Shown: positions 1-5,696 of the stretch, one piece after another | How the letters are laid out: every line of letters begins with the position of its first letter | How positions within the stretch are numbered: the first letter of the stretch is position 1 | Assembly: GCA_021841795.1 (NCBI GenBank) | Contig: JAKCDN010000199.1 | Location: 1-6,066, forward strand | DNA from: Acidobacteriota bacterium | GTDB lineage: Bacteria > Acidobacteriota > Terriglobia > Terriglobales > Acidobacteriaceae | DNA length: 6,066 nt | Reading direction: 5' to 3' | Made by a program: the position numbers and the translations under genes | The notes under the pieces: generated by a model | What the model was told of the DNA's origin: nothing | Database searches by the model: none | What the model saw: the letters and a program-made list of their open reading frames with translations, nothing else

Positions 1-373
1 GCAGATCTTTGGACACGAAGGAGAAGGGGCGCTTCGCAAGGGGGGTGACATGAAGGTTTCACGCGAGAAGTAACCTTAAATCCCGCGCGCTGCTGCCGGG
101 GAGGCGGTGGCCCGATCGTGCCAGCCGGCGCGGCGCGACAGACATTGCGGCGAAATTGAGCGTGTTCAACGCAGCGGGCAGACCGGTACCCAGCGTGGAG
201 CAGATGGGCCGGCATCTGCGTGCCGAGAGCAAGGCGAGCGGGCGAAACCCGGGAAGTTCTTGCTTTGCCAGTACAGAGGCAAGTAGGATCGGAAGTGCTT
301 AAGATACCCATGCGTCCTGGCCCGCAGGTTGGCGTTTGAGCAAGGGCTTTTTGTGGACTTAGCAGGAAACGAG
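1..373. other. Left-edge region without a convincing gene
   Basis: I see no supportable gene here. One plus-strand frame is open from the left edge to a TAA at 71-73 and would give a 23-residue C-terminus containing GHEGEGALRKGGDMK. Two other frames also run in from the edge and stop at 48 and 53, so codon phase cannot decide between them. Another plus frame stays open from 54 to a TAA ending at 302 (about 82 codons, containing DIAAKLSVFNAAGRPVPS). It lacks an ATG, GTG or TTG near its beginning and resembles no family I know; it may be decayed coding sequence. A weak sigma70-like promoter for the next gene may exist: TTGCTT at 260-265, an 18-base spacer, and TAGGAT at 284-289. No terminator-like hairpin stands out. 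Confidence 0.4.
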
Positions 374-392
374 CCTCCGCAATGACGGAGGA
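374..392 (+). promoter_or_regulatory. Shine-Dalgarno buried in a 6-bp hairpin
   Basis: CCTCCG (374-379) and CGGAGG (386-391) form a perfect 6-bp inverted repeat around the six-base loop CAATGA. The 3' arm contains the GGAGGA (387-392) that is the only good Shine-Dalgarno for the GTG at 408. The spacing of 15 bases to the GTG is longer than usual. If the hairpin forms in the mRNA it would hide the ribosome-binding site. The geometry is directly visible; a regulatory role is inferred. Confidence 0.45.
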
Positions 393-407
393 TGGATCAT
401 TGCATCT

Positions 408-1760
408 GTGTCATTGAGTTCGCAAGCAGTCACGGAAACTGTCGAAACCGTCCCATCGAGCCTGTGCCGCGCGGAGTTGGAGCGGGTGATTGGCAGCAGG
501 ACGTTTGCGAAAGCGGTGCGCCTGCGGGTCTTACTGGAATACATCGGGGAGTGCTCCCTGGAAGGCCGGTTCGACGCACTATCGGAGCAACAGATCGGGA
601 TCAGCATCTTCCAGCGCCCTCCCGGCTATAACTCCACGGAAGACACGATTGTGCGGGTGACGGCGCGGCACCTGCGCGAGCGGCTCGACCTTTATTATCA
701 GGAGGAGGGCCGGGAGAATCCGATCCGACTGGCGGTGCCGAAGGGCAGTTATGTGGCTGCCTTCCGCCCGGCGCCCGCGCAGCAGCCAAGCTCAGGCCCG
801 TTTACCCTTCCCGCCACGCCGGCGACGACGCCGCAATCTGAAGCGGCAAACACAGACTCCGAGGAATGGCCGAGATCGGCGCGACTCGCAGTGCTCGCCA
901 GCGTATTGCTGGCGATCGCGCTGCCGTTGTTTGTCTATCTACGCTTCCATGCGCAGCCGCAACCGCAAGTGCAGGCGCAGCAAGGAGCGATGCCATTTGG
1001 TCCGGCCATCCTTTGGCGAGCCCTGTTCACGCCTGGCCGAATGACATTTATCGTTCCCGGCGACGCTAGCCTCGATGTATATACAGCATGGGAACGACGG
1101 AGCGTCTCGCTGGCCGATTACACCAACCAAACGTACCAGGGCCAAGTGACCGCAAGCCGGCCCCCCGGGCGGAACGATGTTCCCCTGAGCGTGCGATCGG
1201 TGACGCCGATGGCGGATTTAAGCATGGTTTCGGATCTGGTGCGCATTCCCGAATGGATGGATCAGCCGACATGGGATGGCTGGATCAAGATTTGCTATGC
1301 GCGCGACATGGTTGTGGCCAACACGCACAACAATAATCTGATTCTGATTGGCCCCAGCACCTTCAATCCCTGGGTGATGCTCTACCAGTCGGCGCTCGAT
1401 TTTGATTTTCAATGGGATTACATACACAATCTTTACTACGTGCACAATCGCGCCCCGAAGGCGGGCGAACAGAAGCAATATATATATGACCGGTCAATCC
1501 ATGGAAAGGCGTACACGCTGATTGCGCTCACGGATAACTCGCAGGGCGAGGGACGGGTGCTGCTGATCGAAGGAACGACCATGGGCACAACCTATGGCGC
1601 GGTGAACTTCTTCACGAATGAGAAGCTATGGAAACCGGTGATCCAGGCGGCGACGGATAAAAGCGGCAAGCTAGGCAACTTCGAGGTGCTGTTGGCGAGC
1701 GAATTTGTTCGCGGCGGCACGAGTAATACGCAGATTGTCGCGCTGCACTTACACGAATAA
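408..1760 (+). CDS. Membrane-anchored winged-helix protein (ToxR/CadC-like layout)
   Basis: A 450-residue protein, probably a one-component regulator: a cytoplasmic DNA-binding domain, one membrane helix and a periplasmic domain. Residues about 20-120 carry a pattern frequent in acidobacterial proteins (LLEYIGECSLEG, IGISIFQRPPGYN, DTIVRVTARHLRERL, then LAVPKGSYVAAF), which I read as a winged-helix module. Residues 121-155 are a Pro/Ala/Thr-rich linker. Residues about 158-180 form a single hydrophobic helix, followed by a Gln/Pro-rich stretch to about 192. The rest is periplasmic if the N-terminus is inside, as R156 and R159 before the helix suggest. It contains LILIGPSTFNPWVMLY (311-326) and VLLIEGTTMGTT (384-395), motifs I recall from similar acidobacterial proteins of unknown function. 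GTG 408 is the first usable start after an in-frame stop at 360-362. It is a lone gene, convergent with the amidase. The target genes and the ligand are unknown. Confidence 0.85.
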   Translation: MSLSSQAVTETVETVPSSLCRAELERVIGSRTFAKAVRLRVLLEYIGECSLEGRFDALSEQQIGISIFQRPPGYNSTEDTIVRVTARHLRERLDLYYQEEGRENPIRLAVPKGSYVAAFRPAPAQQPSSGPFTLPATPATTPQSEAANTDSEEWPRSARLAVLASVLLAIALPLFVYLRFHAQPQPQVQAQQGAMPFGPAILWRALFTPGRMTFIVPGDASLDVYTAWERRSVSLADYTNQTYQGQVTASRPPGRNDVPLSVRSVTPMADLSMVSDLVRIPEWMDQPTWDGWIKICYARDMVVANTHNNNLILIGPSTFNPWVMLYQSALDFDFQWDYIHNLYYVHNRAPKAGEQKQYIYDRSIHGKAYTLIALTDNSQGEGRVLLIEGTTMGTTYGAVNFFTNEKLWKPVIQAATDKSGKLGNFEVLLASEFVRGGTSNTQIVALHLHE

Positions 1761-1823
1761 CGGTCAGAGCCACGATCTGGGCGCGCTTAGACGGATAGCG
1801 CACTGGGTGAAGCGCAGGCCGGG

Positions 1824-1864
1824 AAGAGCAGGCTCGATCTGGCGTTTTGCTGCCGCCTGCTTTT
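1824..1864 (+). terminator. Candidate intrinsic terminator between convergent genes
   Basis: Bases 1824-1833 can pair with 1855-1864 over ten positions (one G-U), with GCAGGC/GCCTGC as the core. The inner segment 1841-1854 can form a further 4-bp hairpin. The 3' side ends in only four T residues, which themselves take part in the lower stem, so termination would be weak. It starts 63 bases after the TAA of the plus-strand gene. On the minus strand no T-run follows the stem, so it would mainly serve the plus-strand gene. Confidence 0.4.
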
Positions 1865-1881
1865 GGCTGTTGCTGCACACT

Positions 1882-3702
1882 CTAATAGATGGCTTGCGGT
1901 GAAGAGTGCCAGTTCAGCGAGTTAGCACCACTTTTGCAGCCGGCGGCGGAGGCGGTAGAGGCGACTTCTCCACCGCGGCTTTCTACAAGGCGCGCATAGC
2001 AGCTTCCGAGAGAGTCAGAAAATTCAAATAACTGATGACCGTATTGGTCACGGGAGTTGAGGATCGCGGTGCCTGCGGCGTTGAAGTCGGCGGTATCGTG
2101 GGTGTCGATGGAGTCGTTCAGACGGGACCAAAACGGCGCTGCTCCAGTGCGCGAGTCTTCAAGCCTTTTGACGTAGGCCTGCCGCATGGCAATCACCGCG
2201 GTGAAACTGCCATCCGGCTTCATGTGTTTGATGACATCGAGGAACAAGGGATAGTGCATGCGGCGAACGAGTTTTCGATGCCGGTTGCCGTTGGAGGTGC
2301 TGGTGGTTTCAAGCGCCTGAACGTCCATGGTGATGATCTGGCGATAGGTGGTGGCATCCGGGTGGAGAAAACTCTGACGGTTCGTGTAGGTTGATTGATG
2401 CTCAACGCGGGTCAGGACACGGCCGCGCGAGGTGTTGAGTTCGCCGACGATGGAATAGAGGCCATGCTGGAAGGTGTCAACCCGGCCGCGCCCGATTCCA
2501 TCCGATTGCGTCTTCCACTTTTTGTCGACATGCGGAACCAGCTGCGCGCGGTTACCGGCCAGAGTATTTTCGAGCAGCCGCCCGGTGAGAACTTGCCGAC
2601 CGTGATCCTGATAGATGAGCAGATTGGCGGCAAGGCTGAAGAAATGATGCGCGGCAATCACCCGCATGGCGATGGCGTGGGAGTGGCCGTCATCGAGGAG
2701 GGCGGCGAAGGGAGTAAGGTCGATCTGGTAGGGCGCAAAGTTGAGCGTCTGCACATCCGGGGTGGGACGCCAGAGATACGGATCGACGCCACCGGTGTAC
2801 GTCCAGGGATAGACGGGGGCTCTGCCCGCGGGCTGGCCGTCGATCGTGACCTCAACTTCACGGAAGTTGCCGTTGCCGCATTGCTCGAGCGGATCTCCAC
2901 TTGCGGGCGGGCCGAGCGAGTAATCACGAGTCGGGTTGAGATCGGCATCGTCGACGCACATGTACCACTGCTCGTCCGTCGCCTGGCTTTGCGCGATTAC
3001 GTCAAGGTAGATGCGCTCCACATTGCGCGGCAAGGAAAGCGTGCGCGAGAGGACATCGCTTTCGCTCTCGACAGAGACGGGCACGCCGCGGGGATCGCTA
3101 TCGAGGCCATAGATGACATCGGCGGCGGCAGGCGGCTGGGATGACTCGACCGCAGGATAGAAGAGCAATCTGGCAGCGCCGCGGATGACGCCGGTGTAGG
3201 TGTGATCGACCCAGTTATTCAGAATGACCTGTCCTTTGCCCGGCTTGCGAAACAGGCTGGCATACTGCGTCAGGTCGCGCTCGGCATGCCACTGAGGGGC
3301 GCGGTGGGCCGAGGGCTCCATGGTGGTGCCGAAGTAGAGATTGACTCCGTCGAGCCAGATGCTTGCGGTGCGGTCGTATTGCCGTCCTGCAGTGACGCTG
3401 AAATCGGCTTCGAGAACCACCTTGGACCAAGGCCCCGGACACTGTGCCGGGGGTTCAAAGCTCCACTGATCGGGCTCGGCATTCATGGCAACCGGGTTGC
3501 CGTGCGGTTGAAATGAAAGATTTGCGAAGAGATCAACCTCGCAGGGATGAACGGGCGGCCGGGGAACCGCGGGGTCGGCAAGCTCGGAGCGGGGCTGGTC
3601 TGACGCCGCTGTTTGCGCGGCGATGCCGCCAGGCTGGGCGGATGCATGCATGGCAGCCGCGGCGAACAGCGCAAGATGAGAAACCAACCGGACGATACGC
3701 AC
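1882..3702 (-). CDS. Secreted PNGase A-like peptide:N-glycanase
   Basis: Predicted peptide-N4-(N-acetyl-beta-glucosaminyl)asparagine amidase A family enzyme, 606 residues. The family cleaves the bond between asparagine and the innermost GlcNAc of N-glycans. Family-like features occur along the whole length: LEADFSVTAGRQYDR (97-111), TTMEPS (126-131), WTYTGGVDPYLWRP (300-313), the following YQIDLTPF (325-332), and GSCYARLV near 566-573. So it looks full-length. The GTG start at 3702 is chosen because AGGAGG lies 8 bases upstream and because it opens directly into a signal peptide: basic MRIVR, hydrophobic core to about residue 18, likely cut after ASA at 22. An upstream ATG (3762) has no such site and would bury the signal peptide. 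The mature part has six cysteines (54, 88, 249, 275, 568, 589), consistent with up to three disulfides outside the cytoplasm. It is the last gene of the likely operon. An acid-active PNGase is known from Terriglobus; I cannot tell whether this is its homologue. Confidence 0.85.
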   Translation of the reverse strand: MRIVRLVSHLALFAAAAMHASAQPGGIAAQTAASDQPRSELADPAVPRPPVHPCEVDLFANLSFQPHGNPVAMNAEPDQWSFEPPAQCPGPWSKVVLEADFSVTAGRQYDRTASIWLDGVNLYFGTTMEPSAHRAPQWHAERDLTQYASLFRKPGKGQVILNNWVDHTYTGVIRGAARLLFYPAVESSQPPAAADVIYGLDSDPRGVPVSVESESDVLSRTLSLPRNVERIYLDVIAQSQATDEQWYMCVDDADLNPTRDYSLGPPASGDPLEQCGNGNFREVEVTIDGQPAGRAPVYPWTYTGGVDPYLWRPTPDVQTLNFAPYQIDLTPFAALLDDGHSHAIAMRVIAAHHFFSLAANLLIYQDHGRQVLTGRLLENTLAGNRAQLVPHVDKKWKTQSDGIGRGRVDTFQHGLYSIVGELNTSRGRVLTRVEHQSTYTNRQSFLHPDATTYRQIITMDVQALETTSTSNGNRHRKLVRRMHYPLFLDVIKHMKPDGSFTAVIAMRQAYVKRLEDSRTGAAPFWSRLNDSIDTHDTADFNAAGTAILNSRDQYGHQLFEFSDSLGSCYARLVESRGGEVASTASAAGCKSGANSLNWHSSPQAIY

Positions 3703-3766
3703 CAGTGTTGCCTCCTGAACAAAGCGGGTTCCGCATGCCTGCAGGAGCAAACCTGGCTTCATGCGG
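3703..3766 (-). promoter_or_regulatory. deoR-amidase spacer with interleaved helices over the Shine-Dalgarno
   Basis: Plus-strand coordinates; the RNA reads right to left. Helix A is a perfect 7-bp pairing of 3760-3766 with 3731-3737 (CCGCATG/CATGCGG). It begins at the base directly after the deoR stop codon. Helix B pairs 3742-3750 (RNA TTGCTCCTG) with 3708-3717 (RNA CAGGAGGCAA), nine base pairs with one bulged G, and covers the AGGAGG that serves the amidase GTG. The arms alternate as A, B, A', B', so the two helices either exclude each other or form a pseudoknot. The pairing is visible in the sequence; a role in translation control is inferred. No promoter was recognised in this spacer. 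Confidence 0.4.
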
Positions 3767-4552
3767 CTAAACGGCGGTGACGCGAATTCCGGCAGCAGCA
3801 AAGGCGGCAACCGTACCTGGATCGATGCCGGCATCGGTAATGAGCAGGTCGATCTCGCGCGGGTTGCAGATGACGGCCGGGCTCACCATGCCCAACTTAC
3901 TGGAATCGGCCACGACGATCACTTCACGGGCCTGCTTGACCATGACACGCAGGACGGCAGCTTCTTCGGGCTCGATCATGGTTGCACCGCGCTCGGGGTG
4001 CACGCCGGTGACGCCCAGGAAGAGACGATCCATCACAAACATGTTCAAAGTTTCGATGGCCGCCGGGCCCACGAGAGAAAAGGCTCCCGCCCAGCGCATT
4101 GCGCCGCCGGTAAGCGTGGTGTGAACGTCGGCGGCGGAGCTGAGCTCCATGCCAATATTGACGGCGTTGGTGACGACGTGAATGTTGCGGCGATGCTGAA
4201 GCTGCTTGGCGAGCAGCGTGGTGGTAGTGCCTGCGGAAAGGCCGACGGTGTCGTGCTCCTGAATGAGCTCCGCGGCGGCATGAGCGATGTGCTGTTTCTC
4301 GGCGGCAAAGCGATCTTCACGCACGTGAAACGAGGCATCAAAGCGAAACGGCTCATAGAGGGAGCCGCTGGACAGCATGGCTCCGCCGTGCACGCGGTGC
4401 ACGAGGCCACGCGCCTCAAGGCGGGCCAGGTCACGACGGATACTTGCCGGCGACGCAGAGAGAGCATCAGTGAGGTCATTGACCGAGGTTTTGCCGCTAC
4501 GCAGCAAAAGCCGCAGGATTTCATTGGCGCGCTGGTCTGTTTTTGAGGACAT
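3767..4552 (-). CDS. DeoR-family transcriptional regulator
   Basis: A 261-residue cytoplasmic repressor-type protein of typical DeoR/GlpR length. Residues about 6-58 form the DeoR helix-turn-helix, with the signature SASPASIRRDLARLEARGL (32-50) followed by VHRVHGGA. The effector domain (about 85-255) has the family's sugar-phosphate-pocket motifs: EKQHIAHAAAELI (85-97), SAGTTTTLLA (106-115), TNAVN (128-132), GVTGVHPERGAT (180-191) and VVADSSKLG (213-221). Family members usually bind phosphorylated sugars and repress adjacent catabolic genes; the ligand here is not readable from sequence. The ATG lies 24 bases after the cutC stop with no good Shine-Dalgarno, suggesting coupled translation, and it is in the same frame as cutC. 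No later start is plausible because the DNA-binding helix starts almost at once. By context it may control this operon and possibly the receptor upstream. The subfamily is unresolved. Confidence 0.93.
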   Translation of the reverse strand: MSSKTDQRANEILRLLLRSGKTSVNDLTDALSASPASIRRDLARLEARGLVHRVHGGAMLSSGSLYEPFRFDASFHVREDRFAAEKQHIAHAAAELIQEHDTVGLSAGTTTTLLAKQLQHRRNIHVVTNAVNIGMELSSAADVHTTLTGGAMRWAGAFSLVGPAAIETLNMFVMDRLFLGVTGVHPERGATMIEPEEAAVLRVMVKQAREVIVVADSSKLGMVSPAVICNPREIDLLITDAGIDPGTVAAFAAAGIRVTAV

Positions 4553-4565
4553 GGGATTGTGACCG

Positions 4566-4575
4566 ATCGTACGAT
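4566..4575. promoter_or_regulatory. 10-bp palindrome between cutC and deoR
   Basis: ATCGTACGAT is a perfect 10-bp palindrome inside the 24-base gap between cutC and the DeoR-type gene. Palindromes of this length are expected by chance several times in a 6-kb window, and I did not find a second copy upstream of cutC. An operator role is therefore only a possibility. Confidence 0.15.
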
Positions 4576-4576
4576 T

Positions 4577-5347
4577 TTACTCCACGACCTCACGAACCGG
4601 CGCCACTGCAATCGCATCCAGCTTCTCGCGCAGTGTGCGCACGTCCGCATCGCGAACGATGTAACGCATGTGCTCTTCCATATGAGATCCGAGGCGGACC
4701 TGCGGATTGGCAAAATGCGCCGGGCTGGGTAAACGAGTGCGGAGCGAGGTGTGCACCTCTTCAATGCCGGTGGTGGCGAGAAAGTCCTGCACATTGTTGC
4801 GCCGCACATTTCCGCCTGCCATAACGGCAATTCTTCCGCGGGCATTTTCCACCAGCCGGGCGATGTTCGCAGTACCGCGCACGATATCGCCTTCGCCGCC
4901 GGAGGTGAGAATTCGATCGGCGCCTGCCGCAGTGATATCTTCGAGGGCGCGATCAAGGTTGCGGGTCATATCGAAGGCGCGATGAAAGGTAACCTTCATG
5001 GGCCGCGCGGCGCGAACGAGCTCGGCCGTCAGCGCCAGATCCACATCGCCCTCGACGGTGAGGGCGCCAAGCACGACACCGTCTGCGCCGAGAGTCCGGG
5101 CATGTTCAATGTCGTCGAGCATGACGCGGACTTCGCTCGACGAATAGCAAAAATCACCCCCGCGCGGGCGGATCATGACAAAGACGTGGATCGTGACCGC
5201 ACGGCGAACGGCGCGGATGAGGCCGGCGCTGGGTGTAAGTCCGCCTTCGCTGAGAGCCGAGCAGAGTTCAATACGGTTTGCGCCGCCGATTTGTGCGGCC
5301 ACTGCCGATTCAACCGATTCGACACAAACTTCAAGCGTGATCGGCAT
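4577..5347 (-). CDS. cutC: CutC family TIM-barrel protein
   Basis: A 256-residue protein, close to the 248 residues of E. coli CutC, complete and cytoplasmic. Family motifs run in order: LEVCVESVESAVAAQIGGAN (5-24), RIELCSALSEGGLTPSAGLI (25-44), VMIRPRGGDFCYSSSE (57-72), DGVVLGALTVEGDVD (89-103), VTFHRAFDMTR (119-129), RILTSGGEGDI (145-155), AVMAGGNVRRNN (174-185) and EVHTSLR (197-203). The name 'copper homeostasis' comes from E. coli mutants, but that phenotype has been attributed to the small RNA MicL encoded within the E. coli cutC region, so the enzymatic role is open. The ATG is preceded by AAGGGG at a short 3-base spacing. It is probably the first gene of the operon with the DeoR-type regulator and the amidase, which hints at a job in glycan or amino-sugar metabolism; that is inference. 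Confidence 0.95.
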   Translation of the reverse strand: MPITLEVCVESVESAVAAQIGGANRIELCSALSEGGLTPSAGLIRAVRRAVTIHVFVMIRPRGGDFCYSSSEVRVMLDDIEHARTLGADGVVLGALTVEGDVDLALTAELVRAARPMKVTFHRAFDMTRNLDRALEDITAAGADRILTSGGEGDIVRGTANIARLVENARGRIAVMAGGNVRRNNVQDFLATTGIEEVHTSLRTRLPSPAHFANPQVRLGSHMEEHMRYIVRDADVRTLREKLDAIAVAPVREVVE

Positions 5348-5446
5348 AATCCCCTTGTCGATGTTTTCCAGCGTTCAGATGCGGCCGCCTAACTGTATCC
5401 GGCCTGAATGCCGAAAGGGCAGACTCGGCAAGGACCAGGGCCTCTC
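5348..5446 (-). other. cutC leader with a two-tier hairpin
   Basis: The 99 bases between the upstream terminator's T-run and the cutC ATG. Bases 5401-5442 can fold into an outer stem (GGCCTG 5401-5406 with CAGGGCC 5436-5442, one bulge) and an inner 5-bp stem (GCCGA 5410-5414 with TCGGC 5425-5429). The cutC promoter should lie here or further upstream. The best minus-strand -10-like hexamer is TACAGT (plus 5390-5395), but no good -35 element sits at the right distance. So I cannot name the promoter. Confidence 0.3.
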
Positions 5447-5511
5447 AAATAAAAAAATAACCGAAGACCTTCACAATTACCGGCTTCGACACGGATCGCC
5501 AAGGTCCTCGG
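5447..5511 (-). terminator. Strong intrinsic terminator upstream of cutC
   Basis: On the minus strand CCGAGGACCTT (plus 5501-5511) pairs with AAGGTCTTCGG (plus 5461-5471) over 11 positions, one of them G-U. It is followed directly by TTATTTTTTTATTT (plus 5447-5460). The 29-base loop holds a second option: CGAAGCC (plus 5482-5488) can pair with the same 3' arm over 7 bp with a bulge. The terminator ends transcripts arriving from the TonB receptor side, about 190 bases after its stop codon, and so separates the receptor from the cutC operon. It could also end a small RNA made in between. Confidence 0.8.
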
Positions 5512-5656
5512 TCTGGAGGCTGTTGTTTGGTGCACACGGAAGCTAGAAACAGGCCCCTTGATTACGGAAAAATCCTTCGGTTCGATACTACACCGGAGCT
5601 TGACTGCAACCGATCTTCTGCGACGGCGCACCGGCAAGGTTGCGCGTTGAGGCGAT
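5512..5656 (-). other. Hairpin-rich gap, possible receptor 3' UTR or small RNA
   Basis: No coding sequence is convincing here; the one longer minus-strand frame crossing it is Arg/Pro-rich and overlaps the receptor's end. Three modest inverted repeats occur: 5518-5524 with 5548-5555 (7 bp, one bulge), 5577-5582 with 5608-5613 (TCGGTT/AACCGA) and 5626-5630 with 5641-5645 (GCGCA/TGCGC). Together with the flanking hairpins this makes a run of stem-loops ending in the strong terminator. I recognise no known riboswitch or RNA family. Confidence 0.25.
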
Positions 5657-5690
5657 TGCGGCTGCCCGCCGATGACGACAGGCAGCCGCA
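5657..5690 (-). terminator. Perfect 10-bp stem-loop just after the receptor stop
   Basis: TGCGGCTGCC (5657-5666) and GGCAGCCGCA (5681-5690) are exact reverse complements around a 14-base loop, starting 6 bases after the receptor's TAA on the minus strand. No T-run follows. It therefore lacks the second half of an intrinsic terminator and may instead protect the 3' end of the mRNA or act with the terminator at 5447-5511. Confidence 0.5.
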
Positions 5691-5696
5691 GGATAG

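Noticed and set aside
54..302. Start-less open frame containing a helix-like DIAAKLSV segment
   Set aside because: No usable early start codon and no recognised family; kept only as a remark on the left-edge region.
1477..1488. AT repeat (ATATATAT) inside the plus-strand gene
   Set aside because: Encodes Tyr-Ile-Tyr in an intact frame and is too short to count as a repeat element.
2395..3144. 249-codon open frame on the plus strand inside the amidase gene
   Set aside because: Antisense shadow of a full-length PNGase A-like gene; no recognisable domain.
3761..4546. 261-codon open frame on the plus strand opposite deoR
   Set aside because: It is codon-aligned with deoR on the other strand, a common by-product of GC-rich codon use. 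Its product (His/Gly/Asp-rich) resembles no family and the opposite strand is a clear DeoR protein.
4045..4956. 303-codon minus-strand frame spanning parts of cutC and deoR
   Set aside because: It overlaps two well-supported genes in another frame, and the product is Arg/Ser/Pro/Cys-rich without a family signature.
4707..5392. Plus-strand frames opposite cutC
   Set aside because: CutC motifs on the minus strand explain the sequence; the plus-strand products show no domain.
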